Assembly (NCBI GenBank): GCA_017854535.1
Contig: JAFMHL010000003.1
Location: 50,018-114,017, forward strand
Length of the DNA: 64,000 bases
Reading direction: 5' to 3'
Source: Nitratireductor sp.
Lineage (GTDB): Bacteria > Pseudomonadota > Alphaproteobacteria > Rhizobiales > Rhizobiaceae
This document shows, piece by piece, positions 33,340 through 43,459 of this stretch (the first letter of the stretch is position 1; every line of letters starts with the position of its first letter). Made by a program: the position numbers and the translations under genes. Below the pieces are notes generated by a model. That model saw only the letters and a program-made list of their open reading frames with translations. It ran no database searches and was not told the origin of the DNA.

Positions 33340-35628
33340 TTAAGCGTAGTTCTGAACTGGCGTTCCGGCCAGAGCGCCGATGTTAATCAAGCCGCGCACT
33401 GTAATGGATGGATTGACGATATGTGCGCGGTTTGCCATGCCCATTAGAATTGGACCAACCTCAAGTCCGCCAGCGACGGTTTTCAAGGCATTCCTAACGG
33501 CGCTTGAAGTTTCTGAATTTGAAAAGACAACAACATTGGCTGCGCCTTTGATGCGAGAATGAGGAAAGACACGCTCTCTTAATTCTTCGTCCAACGCTGC
33601 ATCCAATTGCATCTCGCCTTCAAAATCAAAATCACATTGATCTGCTTCAAGCTGTGCTAAAGTTGCTCGAATACGGTTGGCGTTTTCGGTTTGCAGATTG
33701 CCAAATTGCGAGTTGGAGCAAAGAGCTACAACAGGCGTAATGCCGAAACGGCGTACATGGCGTGCTGCCGCTTTTACTGTCCAGGTCAATTCTTCAACTG
33801 TTGGTTCTGAATAGACCTGCGTATCGGCAATAAACAAAGGACCATTGTCTAGGATCATCAAAGACAGCGCGCCAGCAGGGTGTTGGGTTGGCGTTTCCAG
33901 AATTTGGCGAACATAATTTAGATGCCAGGAGTATTGGCCAAATGTACCACAGATCATGCTGTCGGCGTCGCCGCGCTTTACCATCACCGCTGCAATAGCA
34001 GTGGTGTTCGTGCGCATGACGGCTCGGGCAATATCAGGGGTTACGCCTTTGCGGGCCATCGCCAAATGATAGGTTTCCCAATAGTCGCGATAACGAGCAT
34101 CTGACTCTGGATTGACGATTTCAAACTTGTCTTTGGTACCAGCGGGCAGAGCAGACTGCTCACATCTCCGCTCGATGATATCTGGGCGGCCTATCAAAAT
34201 GGGCGTGTCGGTTGTTTCTTCTGACATGGCCAAAGCTGCGCGGATCACGCGTTCATCTTCACCTTCTGCAAATACGATCCGGCGTGAAGCAGTTTTTGCT
34301 GCTTCGAATACCGGGCGCATGATCATGGAAGAACGATACACCGCTGCCTTCAGACTTTCCTCATAGGCAGCCATATCCGCAATCGGACGCGTTGCAACAC
34401 CTGTTTCCATAGCAGCTTTTGCAACCGCGCCAGCGACCACTTGTTGAAGGCGAGCATCAAAAGGTTTGGGGATTAGATAGTCAGGTCCGAATTTGAGTTT
34501 CTCTCCGCCGTAGACAGCCGCCGTTTCCGCCGTACTGGTCATACGGGCAAGTTTGGCGATCCCTTCAACGCAGGCGATTTTCATTTCGTCATTGATCTGG
34601 GTCGCGCCTACATCAAGGGCGCCTCGAAATATGAATGGGAAACATAGAACATTGTTGACCTGATTTGGGTAATCAGAACGCCCGGTTGCAACGATGGCAT
34701 CAGGCCGGACTTCATACACATCTTCCGGCATGATTTCCGGGTTAGGATTTGCCAAGGCAAAGATGATGGGTTTTGTTGCCATCAGCTTGATCATTTCCTG
34801 CTTCAATACTCCGGGGCCAGATAGGCCGAGAAATAGATCAGCATCCTTGATCGTGTCGATGAGTTCCCGGTTGCCGCCCTTTTGGGCATAGGCGGCTTTC
34901 TCTGGGTTCATGTCGATCTCTCGACCTTCATGAACAAGCCCATTGATATCGTGGAGGAAAACATTTTCGCGTTTTACGCCCAGCTTTATGAGCATATTCA
35001 GGCAGGCAATACCCGCAGCGCCGCCGCCAGTCGTTGCGATTTTAATCTCTTCAAATTTGCGCCCTGTTAGTTCCAGAGCATTGCGAACAGCGGCGCAGAC
35101 CACGATGGCTGTTCCGTGTTGATCGTCATGAAAAACCGGAATGCCCATGCGTTCACGGCAGATTTTTTCAACGATGAAACAATCAGGAGCTTTGATATCT
35201 TCCAGATTAATGGCCCCAAAAGTTGGCTCAAGGGCGATTACATGCTCTGCAAACTTAAAGGGATCGGTCTCGTTAATCTCAATGTCGAAACAATCGATAT
35301 TGGCAAATTTCTTGAAGAGAACCGCTTTGCCTTCCATGATTGGCTTTGAGGCTAGTGCGCCAATATTGCCAAGGCCTAGGGCTGCCGTCCCGTTTGATAT
35401 GACCGCAACAAGATTGCCCCGTGTCGTATAGCGGGCCGCTTCCAATGGATTTGCTTTAATGGCCAAACAGGCTTCAGCAACACCGGGGGAATAGGCGCGT
35501 GACAAATCCCGTGGTGTTGCCATGGGTTTGGTTGGTCTTATTTCCAGTTTTCCAGGTTTGGGGAATTCGTGATAATACAGGGCAGCCTTGCGGAGTATTT
35601 CCTCTGCCGCTTCATCTCTTTTTACCAC
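33340..35628 (-). CDS. maeB: NADP-dependent malic enzyme with phosphotransacetylase-like domain
   Basis: This 762-residue MaeB-type enzyme has an N-terminal malic domain ([22 protein letters not shown](P) site with [17 protein letters not shown]) and a C-terminal phosphotransacetylase-like domain after residue ~430 ([18 protein letters not shown]). The latter is regulatory rather than catalytic in known homologues. It makes pyruvate from malate with NADPH. It starts at GTG with AGGGAGA upstream. It is convergent with the box operon and not obviously part of it, but C4 acids from aromatic degradation would feed this reaction. Confidence 0.93.
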   Translation of the reverse strand: MVKRDEAAEEILRKAALYYHEFPKPGKLEIRPTKPMATPRDLSRAYSPGVAEACLAIKANPLEAARYTTRGNLVAVISNGTAALGLGNIGALASKPIMEGKAVLFKKFANIDCFDIEINETDPFKFAEHVIALEPTFGAINLEDIKAPDCFIVEKICRERMGIPVFHDDQHGTAIVVCAAVRNALELTGRKFEEIKIATTGGGAAGIACLNMLIKLGVKRENVFLHDINGLVHEGREIDMNPEKAAYAQKGGNRELIDTIKDADLFLGLSGPGVLKQEMIKLMATKPIIFALANPNPEIMPEDVYEVRPDAIVATGRSDYPNQVNNVLCFPFIFRGALDVGATQINDEMKIACVEGIAKLARMTSTAETAAVYGGEKLKFGPDYLIPKPFDARLQQVVAGAVAKAAMETGVATRPIADMAAYEESLKAAVYRSSMIMRPVFEAAKTASRRIVFAEGEDERVIRAALAMSEETTDTPILIGRPDIIERRCEQSALPAGTKDKFEIVNPESDARYRDYWETYHLAMARKGVTPDIARAVMRTNTTAIAAVMVKRGDADSMICGTFGQYSWHLNYVRQILETPTQHPAGALSLMILDNGPLFIADTQVYSEPTVEELTWTVKAAARHVRRFGITPVVALCSNSQFGNLQTENANRIRATLAQLEADQCDFDFEGEMQLDAALDEELRERVFPHSRIKGAANVVVFSNSETSSAVRNALKTVAGGLEVGPILMGMANRAHIVNPSITVRGLINIGALAGTPVQNYA

Positions 35629-35682
35629 GATTTTCTCCCTGAAATCATTTTTATAGTCATCCGAATTTTTGGCTTGTTTGCC

Positions 35683-36927
35683 TTAAGAGCCTTGTACCGC
35701 GCTTTGATACCAGTTTACCAGAAGCTTGCGCTCGTCATTTGCTAGCGCAACGCCGAACTTACGGGCATTTGGTGGAGGCATAGCATGGCTGCGACCAGCC
35801 TGAAGATAGATTTCACGGGCATGGTTTGCGATTTGGCGTTCCGTTTCCAGCAAAACGCCTTTGGGTGCATTGATCATACCCTCCCATCCCGGCACCTGTG
35901 CGTGGCACATGGAACAGCGCCCTTGGACAAGTTCCACAACATCGCCAAATCCTGCGGCGCTGGCGAAGCGCTGGTCATGAGTAGAAAGAGCGGCAGTTTC
36001 TTCTTCTCCGCTCAATACTCTTGGAACGGTTGAAAGCCACATTATCAAAACAAAGATGATGGTCGTTGCCAGCCAAGTCCAGTGTGGCCCTTTGCCTGTT
36101 GCATGCATTGTATTGAAATAATGGCGAATGGTGACGCCCATCAAAAAGACAAGCGATGCAATAATCCAGTTATATTCCGTAGCAAATGACAACGGGTAAT
36201 GGTTCGAAAGCATCAGGAAAATCACTGGCAAAGTCAGGTAATTATTATGGGTAGAGCGAAGTTTTGCAATTTTGCCATATTTTGGATCCGGAGAGCGATC
36301 TTCTTGCAAGTCCTTCACCACAATGCGTTGGTTTGGCATAATGATGAAAAACACATTGGCGGTCATGATTGTTGCGGTGAAGGCACCCAGATGTAGCATC
36401 ATGGCGCGGCCAGTGAATATCTCATTGTAACCCCATCCCATGATCACTAGTAAAACAAACAAAAGAACCATTAGCGCCGTAGGTTGTTCGCCAAGTTTGG
36501 ATTTGCATAAGAGATCATAGATGATCCATCCAATGGTAAGAGATCCAGCGGAAATCAAAATGGCCTGCCACATGGATAGGTCAGCTTTTGTAGGGTCGAT
36601 GAGATACAGTTCCGCACCAGTCCAATAGATGATCATCAGTAGTGCGGCGCCGGACAGCCAGGTCGAATAGCTTTGCCATTTGTGCCAGGTTAAGTGTTCA
36701 GGCAATCGGGCAGGGGCAACAAGGTATTTGGTTGTGTGATAAAAGCCGCCGCCATGCACTTCCCACTCTTCGCCATAGGCGCCCTTGGGCATGTCAGGCG
36801 CAGGTTTTAGCATCAAGTCGAGGGCGATGAAGTAGAAACTAGCGCCAATCCAGGCCATCGCGGTTATGACGTGGAGCCATCGAACCGCGAATCCAATCCA
36901 GTCCCAGACAATTGCCAACTCAAACAT
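35683..36927 (-). CDS. puuD: PuuD, membrane-bound urate hydroxylase with cytochrome c domain
   Basis: The 414-residue protein has an N-terminal multi-span membrane domain (WLHVITAMAWIGASFYFIALD and about eight further hydrophobic segments, DUF989/urate oxidase N) and a C-terminal cytochrome c domain with CSMCHAQVPGWEG near residue 338 and a late methionine (AMPPPNAR). PuuD oxidises urate to 5-hydroxyisourate and passes electrons into the respiratory chain without making peroxide. GGGAGAGAG precedes the ATG. It is divergent from a LysR gene and close to uraH and puuE. Confidence 0.92.
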   Translation of the reverse strand: MFELAIVWDWIGFAVRWLHVITAMAWIGASFYFIALDLMLKPAPDMPKGAYGEEWEVHGGGFYHTTKYLVAPARLPEHLTWHKWQSYSTWLSGAALLMIIYWTGAELYLIDPTKADLSMWQAILISAGSLTIGWIIYDLLCKSKLGEQPTALMVLLFVLLVIMGWGYNEIFTGRAMMLHLGAFTATIMTANVFFIIMPNQRIVVKDLQEDRSPDPKYGKIAKLRSTHNNYLTLPVIFLMLSNHYPLSFATEYNWIIASLVFLMGVTIRHYFNTMHATGKGPHWTWLATTIIFVLIMWLSTVPRVLSGEEETAALSTHDQRFASAAGFGDVVELVQGRCSMCHAQVPGWEGMINAPKGVLLETERQIANHAREIYLQAGRSHAMPPPNARKFGVALANDERKLLVNWYQSAVQGS

Positions 36928-37041
36928 GTTCTCTCTCCCAATAACTCAATCCATTGTCCCATATAATCCGCACATTGTGGAGCAGGATTTGTTTGGGTTG
37001 AATAGACATAATCTTCAAGGACTTTCAAACAAAACCTTATA

Positions 37042-37977
37042 ATGCTAGATTTTCATATGGCCTATATTGAAAATGTGAAAACCTTTGTGCGTATTTATGA
37101 GCTTGGCAGTATGTCCGCCGCTGGGCGGGATCTGCGCATATCTGCCGCTGTCGCAAGTAGCCGGATTGCTGATCTTGAGCGGCGCCTGGGAGTTCGGTTG
37201 TTTAACCGCACAACCAGGAGTTTGAAGCCAACGGAGCAAGGCGAGTTATACTATAAGGGCGCTATCAAAATTCTAGATACCATTGACGAAGTCGAAAGCA
37301 GTATCGCGGAAATTACAGCCAATCCCAAAGGTACGATTTTCATTTCAGCCCCTTTGGGCATAGGCAAAAAACTGGTCGCGCCTTTCGTGCCGGAATTCAA
37401 AGAGCAATATCCTGATCTAAATGTTCGTCTGCGCTTGTCTGACAGAAGCGTTGATATCACCAGCGAGGGATTGGATGCTGCCTTTGTCTTGGGTAACCAG
37501 ACCGATTCGGAAATGCGAATTCGCCCTATTCACGAGTTTGAACGCGTGCTTTGCGCATCTCCCGCTTACATAGAGAAATTTGGAATGCCCGAAAACGGTG
37601 ATGAATTATTTCTCAATCAGCATAAATGTTTGATGTTGCGGTTTCCAGGGGTGGTTGAGTTTTACTGGACCCTTCAGGTTGGCCGCACACCAAAGCGCTA
37701 TCAATTTGAAGCGCCATTGGAGAGTGATGATGGGGATGTTCTGACTGATTGGGCGCTGGCGGGAAGCGGTATTATCAACAAGACACGCTATGAAGTTGCG
37801 CCCTATCTGCAAAGCGGTCAATTGGTAGAGGTCGCCAAATTCACGCCGCCAACAAGCCAGCCGTTTTCATGTGTTTATCCCCATAAGAGGCTGCAAGACA
37901 TGAAGGTTCGGCTCTTTATCGACTATATGGTCAATCGATGTCGGAAACGATTGGGGGCTTCGACTGTTAAAGCTTAG
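37042..37977 (+). CDS. LysR family transcriptional regulator of the urate cluster
   Basis: The 311-residue protein has the LysR winged helix-turn-helix at ~7-66 (FVRIYELGSMSAAGRDLRISAAVASSRIADLERRLGVRLFNRTTRSLKPTEQG) and a periplasmic-binding-like effector domain. It is divergent from puuD (114-base interval) and convergent with uraH, so it probably controls urate breakdown in response to a purine-derived ligand. ATG 37057 (MAYIEN) is an alternative start; neither has a clear ribosome binding site. Confidence 0.87.
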   Translation: MLDFHMAYIENVKTFVRIYELGSMSAAGRDLRISAAVASSRIADLERRLGVRLFNRTTRSLKPTEQGELYYKGAIKILDTIDEVESSIAEITANPKGTIFISAPLGIGKKLVAPFVPEFKEQYPDLNVRLRLSDRSVDITSEGLDAAFVLGNQTDSEMRIRPIHEFERVLCASPAYIEKFGMPENGDELFLNQHKCLMLRFPGVVEFYWTLQVGRTPKRYQFEAPLESDDGDVLTDWALAGSGIINKTRYEVAPYLQSGQLVEVAKFTPPTSQPFSCVYPHKRLQDMKVRLFIDYMVNRCRKRLGASTVKA

Positions 37978-37990
37978 GGTCGGGACCCTA
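37975..37990. repeat. 16-bp palindrome carrying the stop codons of two convergent genes
   Basis: TAGGGTC-GG-GACCCTA contains the TAG stop of the lysR gene (37975-37977) in its left arm and the TAG stop of uraH (37988-37990, minus strand) in its right arm. It could fold into a short hairpin on either transcript and may serve as a weak bidirectional terminator. Confidence 0.4.
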
Positions 37991-38359
37991 GCTGCCGCGA
38001 TAGGTTGAATAGCCATAGGGCGAAAGCAGCAAAGGCACATGATAGTGCGCGCTTACATCATTGATGCCGAATCGAATGGGTATCTCGCTCAGAAACAGAT
38101 TTTGCTCTGAAGTGCTGACCTGATTGTTTGCCTTGAGGTAATCGGCAACAGCGAAGACCAATTCATATTGACCGACGGCAAATTTGTCTTTCGGCAAGAT
38201 TGGGCTATCTGTCCGTCCATCATCATTGGTGACGGTGCTTGCGATTTCTTCACGAGCATGGCCTGAAACCTTAAACAGAGTAATCGAAATGCCTTTGGCA
38301 GGACAGCCTTTGGCGGTATCAAGAACATGCGTTGTTAAGTAGCCTTCGTGGTTGCTCAT
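37988..38359 (-). CDS. uraH: 5-hydroxyisourate hydrolase (transthyretin-like)
   Basis: The 123-residue protein has the HIUase signatures LTTHVLDTAKGCPAKG near the N-terminus, a central DGR loop and the C-terminal YRGS tetrapeptide that closes the active site. It converts 5-hydroxyisourate, the PuuD product, to OHCU. No signal peptide is present, so it acts in the cytoplasm. It is divergent from the puuE fusion gene across 159 bases containing a LysR-type site. Confidence 0.95.
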   Translation of the reverse strand: MSNHEGYLTTHVLDTAKGCPAKGISITLFKVSGHAREEIASTVTNDDGRTDSPILPKDKFAVGQYELVFAVADYLKANNQVSTSEQNLFLSEIPIRFGINDVSAHYHVPLLLSPYGYSTYRGS

Positions 38360-38462
38360 TGTAACCTCAATTTGCCGATTCTAATGGTGGCTTCATTTCT
38401 GACGGCAGTTTCCGGCATGAGTCAACTGCGGGATAACCCATAATCTTCTTCAGTTTTTTTTT

Positions 38463-38481
38463 GATAATACCTATGATTATC
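38463..38481. promoter_or_regulatory. LysR-type inverted repeat upstream of the puuE-uraD fusion
   Basis: GATAAT-N7-ATTATC is an inverted repeat containing the T-N11-A pattern of LysR-family operators. It lies 38 bases before the puuE start in the divergent uraH/puuE interval. The nearby LysR gene is the obvious candidate regulator; no matching copy was seen in the lysR/puuD interval. Confidence 0.35.
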
Positions 38482-38518
38482 TTGTATATGATAGGGAAAA
38501 CTTGGGGAGAGTTTTCAA

Positions 38519-39937
38519 TTGTCACGTTATCCAAGAGATATGCAAGGCTATGGTTCAAAGCCACCGAAGGTCCAATGGCCGAACGGTGCTTCTATAGCTG
38601 TGCAATTTGTTGTGAATTACGAAGAAGGCGGCGAAAACAACATTCTTCATGGGGATGCAGCTTCAGAAGCCTTTCTGTCGGAGATTGTTGGCGCGGCTCA
38701 ATGGCCGGGTCAGCGCCATTGGAACATGGAATCGATCTATGAGTACGGCGCGCGCGCAGGCTTTTGGCGATTGCACAAGATGTTCACGGATGCAAAAATT
38801 CCTGTAACGGTTTATGGCGTTGCAACAGCGTTGCAACGTTCGCCTGAACAAGTTGCCGCTATGCTTGAAGCCGATTGGGAAATTGCTTCTCACGGTTTGA
38901 AATGGATTGAATACAAAGACGCAACGCGTGAAGCTGAAGCGGCTGATATGGCTGAGGCAATTGCAATTCATGAACAAGTAACCGGTTCAAAGCCACGTGG
39001 CTGGTATACAGGGCGTTGTTCGGTAAACACGGTTGATCTGGCCAGTGAGACCGGAATTCTGGATTATGTCTCGGATTCCTATGCCGATGATCTTCCCTAT
39101 TGGCATCATCATCAAGGCCGTGATCAGTTGATCATACCCTATACGCTTGATGTGAATGATATGCGGTTTGCCATTCCTGCAGGGTTTAATTCTGGCGACC
39201 CGTTCTACACCTATCTAAAAGATACTTTTGATGTGTTGTATGCAGAGGGCAAAGCTGGCGCGCCAAAGATGATGAATATCGGCCTGCATTGCCGTTTGGT
39301 TGGAAGACCGGGCAGGGCTGCGGCCTTGAAGCGCTTTATTGAGTATGCGCAATGCCACGATAATGTTTGGTTTGCCAAGCGTATTGAGATTGCTGAGCAT
39401 TGGGCAGAACATCACCCTGCTGAAACAAATCGTCTGCGCCCTTCTCAAATGGAAAAATCCGATTTTGTAAAACGCTTTGGCGGCGTATTCGAGCATTCGC
39501 CCTGGATTGCAGAACGTGCGTTTGACGGCGAAATGGGAGCTGCAAATGACAGTGCCATTGGTCTGCATGCAGCGTTGGCAGCTCAGTTTCGAGTAGCGAC
39601 CCACGAGGAGCGGCTTGGTGTTTTGACAGCTCACCCTGATCTTGCTGGAAAACTTGCCGCTGCCAAACGTTTGACTGCTGAGTCCACCAGTGAGCAGGCA
39701 GGAGCGGGGCTAGACTCGTTGACTGACGAAGAGCGCGCAACTTTTACCAAATTTAACGAGACCTATACGGATAAATTTGGTTTCCCTTTCATTATTGCAG
39801 TGAAGGGTCTCAACAAAGTACAAATTCTGGAAGCGTTTAAAACACGTATCAATAACAGTGTCGAAGAAGAGTTCTCAACGGCATGTAAACAGGTAGAGCG
39901 CATTGCTTTGCTTCGTCTAAAAGATTTGCTCGGTTAG
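38519..39937 (+). CDS. bifunctional allantoinase PuuE - OHCU decarboxylase fusion
   Basis: The 472-residue protein has an N-terminal polysaccharide-deacetylase-fold allantoinase (~1-300: NYEEGGENNILHGD, GRCSVNTVDL, YADDLPYW, MMNIGLHCRLVGRPGR) and a C-terminal OHCU decarboxylase domain (~305-472: FVKRFGGVFEHSPWIAERAFD, LTAHPDLAGKLA, FNETYTDKFGFPFIIAVKG). It can therefore turn OHCU into S-allantoin and then allantoin into allantoate. A TTG start is supported by GGGGAGAG at seven bases. This fusion is known in other alphaproteobacteria. Confidence 0.9.
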   Translation: MSRYPRDMQGYGSKPPKVQWPNGASIAVQFVVNYEEGGENNILHGDAASEAFLSEIVGAAQWPGQRHWNMESIYEYGARAGFWRLHKMFTDAKIPVTVYGVATALQRSPEQVAAMLEADWEIASHGLKWIEYKDATREAEAADMAEAIAIHEQVTGSKPRGWYTGRCSVNTVDLASETGILDYVSDSYADDLPYWHHHQGRDQLIIPYTLDVNDMRFAIPAGFNSGDPFYTYLKDTFDVLYAEGKAGAPKMMNIGLHCRLVGRPGRAAALKRFIEYAQCHDNVWFAKRIEIAEHWAEHHPAETNRLRPSQMEKSDFVKRFGGVFEHSPWIAERAFDGEMGAANDSAIGLHAALAAQFRVATHEERLGVLTAHPDLAGKLAAAKRLTAESTSEQAGAGLDSLTDEERATFTKFNETYTDKFGFPFIIAVKGLNKVQILEAFKTRINNSVEEEFSTACKQVERIALLRLKDLLG

Positions 39938-39954
39938 TCCGAGCTCTAGAAAGA

Positions 39955-40800
39955 ATGAAAATGTCTGCGAAGCAAAAAGATAAACAGTTCTACAGCACTC
40001 CAATGGGGGGACATCCGCCCCAAACGGATTTGCTGACAGGCCGTGCTGTTTTTACCGAATCATATGCGTTCATTCCAAAAGGAACGATGCGGGATATTGT
40101 GACCAGCAATATTCCTTTTTGGGATAAAACCCGCGCTTGGGTATTGGCCCGTCCATTATCAGGATTTGCTGAGACGTTTTCGCAATATATTATGGAAGTT
40201 GCCAAAGGTGGGGGAAGTGAAAGACCTGAAACGGAACCTTCCGCACAGGCGGTCTTGTTTGTTGTTTCAGGTTCTATGGATCTCAAGATAGATGGCAAAG
40301 CTCACAAATTGGCAGCAGGCGGATACGCCTATATTCCCCCACAGGCAAAGTGGTCAGTGAAGAATAAAGGGGCTGCGCCATTACAGTTTCATTGGGTTCG
40401 CAAAGCCTACGAAACTGTAGAAGGCATTGATATACCAGAAGCTTTTGTAACGAGCGATCAGGAGGTCGCACCAATTCCGATGCCTGGCACTGACGGAAAA
40501 TGGGCGACCACGCGCTTTGTTTCTTCTGATGATATGCGTTACGACATGCATGTAAACATCGTAACCTTTGAACCCGGCGCTGTTATCCCATTTTGTGAAA
40601 CCCATGTGATGGAGCATGGCTTGTTCGTTTTGGAAGGTAAAGCTGTCTACCGTTTGAATAAAGATTGGGTTGAAGTGGAAGCAGGAGACTTCATGTGGCT
40701 CAGAGCTTTTTGTCCACAGGCTTGTTATGCTGGTGGTCCCGGGAAATTTCGTTATCTGTTATATAAAGATGTGAACCGTCACATGAAATTGAAAATCTAA
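39955..40800 (+). CDS. (S)-ureidoglycine aminohydrolase, cupin type
   Basis: The 281-residue bicupin opens YSTPMGGHPPQTDLLTGRAVFTESYAFIPKGTMRD. The second cupin carries the metal-binding residues in FCETHVMEHGLFVLEGKAVYRLN and ends with FCPQACYAGGPGKFRYLLYKDVNRH, all typical of AllE/UGLYAH. It releases ammonia from (S)-ureidoglycine to give ureidoglycolate. It is separated by 17 bases from puuE-uraD, so probably co-transcribed. ATG 39961 is a near alternative start. Confidence 0.9.
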   Translation: MKMSAKQKDKQFYSTPMGGHPPQTDLLTGRAVFTESYAFIPKGTMRDIVTSNIPFWDKTRAWVLARPLSGFAETFSQYIMEVAKGGGSERPETEPSAQAVLFVVSGSMDLKIDGKAHKLAAGGYAYIPPQAKWSVKNKGAAPLQFHWVRKAYETVEGIDIPEAFVTSDQEVAPIPMPGTDGKWATTRFVSSDDMRYDMHVNIVTFEPGAVIPFCETHVMEHGLFVLEGKAVYRLNKDWVEVEAGDFMWLRAFCPQACYAGGPGKFRYLLYKDVNRHMKLKI

Positions 40801-40841
40801 TTGAATACCCTTTTGGCCCCAGGGATGGGTGGGCCGCGAAA

Positions 40842-40881
40842 AAAAAGAATGTCTTTTCTCAATTTGTGAAGCGTTCTTTTT
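40842..40881 (+). terminator. hairpin with A-run/T-run after the ureidoglycine aminohydrolase gene
   Basis: AAAAAGAATG (40842-40851) pairs with CGTTCTTTTT (40872-40881), allowing one wobble, with a 20-nt loop, ending in a T-run. The stem is weak. It lies 42 bases after the stop codon and before the permease gene. Confidence 0.35.
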
Positions 40882-40942
40882 GAATAAAACAATTCGGCAT
40901 TTCTTTGCGGGATTGAGAAGCTAAAACTGGAGGGAAAACCAC

Positions 40943-42304
40943 ATGGCAACGAATAACTCGGCGTTGGGGACGCCAGAACAACTTAGAGACCCCAATTATA
41001 CACCGCCGCTAGGACAAGCTGTTCCGCTCGGCATCCAACACGTATTAGCAATGTTTGCGTCAAACGTTACCCCGGCAATCATCGTTTGCGGTGCTGCTGG
41101 AATTGGATTTGGTTCAGATCAGGGCGCTCTCGGCTTCCCGGATATGACTTATATGATCCAGATGTCGATGTTCTTTGCGGGTATTGCAACGCTTATTCAA
41201 ACAATTGGAATGGGCCCAGTAGGCGCCAGGTTGCCAATTGTTCAAGGTACGTCTTTTGCCTTCTTGCCAGTTATGATTCCAGCGGTTGCTGGACTTGGCA
41301 CTGCGGGCCTTGGAGGCTTGATGACCGGTGTTGTGATCGGTGGTATTTTCCACTTTTTCATTGGCACTTTTGTAAAGAAAATTCGATTTGCTTTGCCGCC
41401 ATTGGTAACAGGTTTGATCGTTCTGATGATTGGTCTTGCACTTGTTAAAGTTGGCATACAATACGCTGCTGGCGGTGTTCCTAACATGGGCAAACCACTC
41501 TTTGGTTCGCTTGCGATGTGGATGCCGGCGCTTGTTGTGATCATTGTGACGCTTGGATTTAAGTTCTTCACAAAAGGCATGATGTCCGTTGCTGCAGTCC
41601 TTATAGGTCTTATTGCTGGTTACATTGTCGCCTTCATGATGGGCCAAGTTGATTTTAGTAAAATCGGTTTCGCTGCTGCGTTTGGTCTTCCAAACCCATT
41701 CCGTTGGGGATTTGAGCTGAATTGGGCAATCATTATCGGCATGTGCCTGATGGCGTTCATCTCAGCGATTGAGACTGTCGGTGATGTTTCAGGTATCACA
41801 AAAGGTGGTGCTGGCCGTGAAGCAACTGATGAAGAAATCCAAGGCGCAACATATGCGGATGGTGCTGGTACGGCGATTGCTGGTATATTTGGCGGTCTTC
41901 CAAACACCTCCTTCTCGCAAAACGTTGGTTTGATTTCCATGACTGGAATTATGAGCCGTCATGTCGTGACAATTGGCGCGATCATTTTGATCATTGCTGG
42001 CTTAATTCCAAAGGTCGGTGCGATTATTAACACTATCCCAATCAATGTTCTTGGCGGCGGTGTTATCGTGATGTTTGGTATGGTTGCATCAGCGGGCTTG
42101 TCAATGTTGGCAGATGTTAAATGGAACCGCCGTAATATGGTGATTTTCGCAACTGCGCTTTCAATTGGCCTTGGCCTTCAATTGGTTCCGGAGGCGCTAC
42201 AGCATCTTCCTGGAACGCTGAAAATCTTGCTGACATCAGGTCTTTTGCCAGCTGCGATTATAGCGATTGTGCTAAACTTGGTTATTCCTGAAGATATCGA
42301 CTAA
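40943..42304 (+). CDS. NCS2 family nucleobase:cation symporter (uracil/xanthine/urate permease)
   Basis: The 453-residue permease has about 12-14 membrane spans. NCS2 signature elements are PLGIQHVLAMFASNVTPAIIV near the N-terminus, the helix-8 motif SAIETVGDVSGITKGG and the FSQNVGLISMTGIMSRHV motif in the substrate-binding region. Context with urate-degrading enzymes suggests urate or xanthine as substrate. CTGGAGGG precedes the ATG. Confidence 0.9.
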   Translation: MATNNSALGTPEQLRDPNYTPPLGQAVPLGIQHVLAMFASNVTPAIIVCGAAGIGFGSDQGALGFPDMTYMIQMSMFFAGIATLIQTIGMGPVGARLPIVQGTSFAFLPVMIPAVAGLGTAGLGGLMTGVVIGGIFHFFIGTFVKKIRFALPPLVTGLIVLMIGLALVKVGIQYAAGGVPNMGKPLFGSLAMWMPALVVIIVTLGFKFFTKGMMSVAAVLIGLIAGYIVAFMMGQVDFSKIGFAAAFGLPNPFRWGFELNWAIIIGMCLMAFISAIETVGDVSGITKGGAGREATDEEIQGATYADGAGTAIAGIFGGLPNTSFSQNVGLISMTGIMSRHVVTIGAIILIIAGLIPKVGAIINTIPINVLGGGVIVMFGMVASAGLSMLADVKWNRRNMVIFATALSIGLGLQLVPEALQHLPGTLKILLTSGLLPAAIIAIVLNLVIPEDID

Positions 42305-42329
42305 TCACTAATATTTTTAAAATCGAAAG

Positions 42330-42354
42330 GCCCGGATTATTCCGGGCTTTTTTT
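42330..42354 (+). terminator. intrinsic terminator after the NCS2 permease
   Basis: GCCCGGA-TTAT-TCCGGGC is a 7-bp G/C-rich stem with a 4-nt loop followed by seven T residues. It ends the plus-strand purine operon and touches the 3' end of the convergent ureidoglycolate lyase gene. Confidence 0.9.
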
Positions 42355-42847
42355 ATGGCAGCTCGACTATGAAGGGGGTGTCAAAGAAATACTCTTCAAG
42401 ATTATTTCCATCACCCACACGATCAATAACGACAAAATCGCCCTCTTGTCCCAAAGGCGTCAGAACCCCATGCCACTGACCTTTTGAAAGATTGATGCCT
42501 TGGCCCGGCTCTGTAACAAATGCCTCCGGTGTTCCCGGCTTACCGTTATCGTCAGGGCAAACAACCACCAGAAATGGCCTGTCATGCATGGGCACAAATG
42601 CCTGACTGCCAAGGGGATGGCGTTCAACCATTTTTAATAAGAGCGGCATTTCATAAGGCTGACCGCAAAAGATGTTGATAGAAGGTTCAGCCCTTGGTCC
42701 ATCCAGTTCGATTTTCGCAAGATCATGATGGCGAACGCAGTTGCCATTGTTGATCACCCGCTCTTCGCTACCTTGTTTCTCGATCACTTGGCCATATGGG
42801 GCAAAGGAAGATTTGGTGAGTGGTTTGGCGATAATTGTTTTAGCCAT
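42353..42847 (-). CDS. allA: ureidoglycolate lyase
   Basis: The 164-residue protein has the ureidoglycolate lyase pattern: KPLTKSSFAPYGQVIEK near the start, MVERHPLGSQAFVPM in the middle and LSKGQWHGVLTPLG with the active-site histidine. It splits ureidoglycolate to glyoxylate and urea, the urea then feeding the urease encoded upstream in the same direction. Three bases separate it from ureG, so it belongs to the urease transcription unit. Confidence 0.93.
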   Translation of the reverse strand: MAKTIIAKPLTKSSFAPYGQVIEKQGSEERVINNGNCVRHHDLAKIELDGPRAEPSINIFCGQPYEMPLLLKMVERHPLGSQAFVPMHDRPFLVVVCPDDNGKPGTPEAFVTEPGQGINLSKGQWHGVLTPLGQEGDFVVIDRVGDGNNLEEYFFDTPFIVELP

Positions 42848-42850
42848 GTT

Positions 42851-43459
42851 TCACAGGCCCCCGAAAGACTTGATGAATGTAGTAATATCTTCAGTTCCTT
42901 TGCCGGATCGCAAATCGCTGAAGACTGTCTGGCGCTCTTGGCGCGATTTTTTTGCATCCAGTTTCATGCGTTCAAGGTCAGCGCCCACATGAGGTGCAAG
43001 ATCAGTTTTATTGACAATAAGCAGGTCTGATCGTGTTATCGCTGGCCCGCCTTTGCGTGGAATATCGTCACCCTGACAAACGGAAATCACATAAAGGGTT
43101 AGGTCCGCGAGATCAGGGGAAAAGGTTGCTGCCAGATTGTCGCCGCCAGACTCAATAAAGATGATATCGAGATCCTTGTGGCGCGCATTTAATTCGGCGA
43201 TTGCCTGAAGATTAATCGACGCATCTTCGCGAATTGCCGTATGTGGGCAGCCTCCAGTCTCAACGCCCACGATACGATCTGAAGGCAGCGCCTGCATGCG
43301 TACCAAAGCCTCAGCGTCCTCTTTTGTATAAATATCGTTGGTCACTACAGCAACCGAGTAGTCTTCGCGTAATGCTTCGCAAAGCCGCGCCGTAAGTGTT
43401 GTTTTTCCTGAACCAACGGGGCCGCCAATACCAACGCGAAGAGGGCCGTTTTTATTCAT
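42851..43459 (-). CDS. ureG: urease accessory GTPase UreG
   Basis: The 202-residue SIMIBI-class GTPase has the P-loop [13 protein letters not shown], the metal-binding CPH motif in [18 protein letters not shown], the [15 protein letters not shown] switch and the [11 protein letters not shown] base-recognition motif. It delivers nickel to the urease active site with UreD, UreE and UreF. The start overlaps the ureF stop by four bases. Confidence 0.97.
   Translation of the reverse strand: MNKNGPLRVGIGGPVGSGKTTLTARLCEALREDYSVAVVTNDIYTKEDAEALVRMQALPSDRIVGVETGGCPHTAIREDASINLQAIAELNARHKDLDIIFIESGGDNLAATFSPDLADLTLYVISVCQGDDIPRKGGPAITRSDLLIVNKTDLAPHVGADLERMKLDAKKSRQERQTVFSDLRSGKGTEDITTFIKSFGGL

Noticed and set aside
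41114-41647. 177-codon minus-strand ORF opposite the NCS2 permease
   Set aside because: Complement of a hydrophobic membrane protein, giving an N/H/K-rich artefact.
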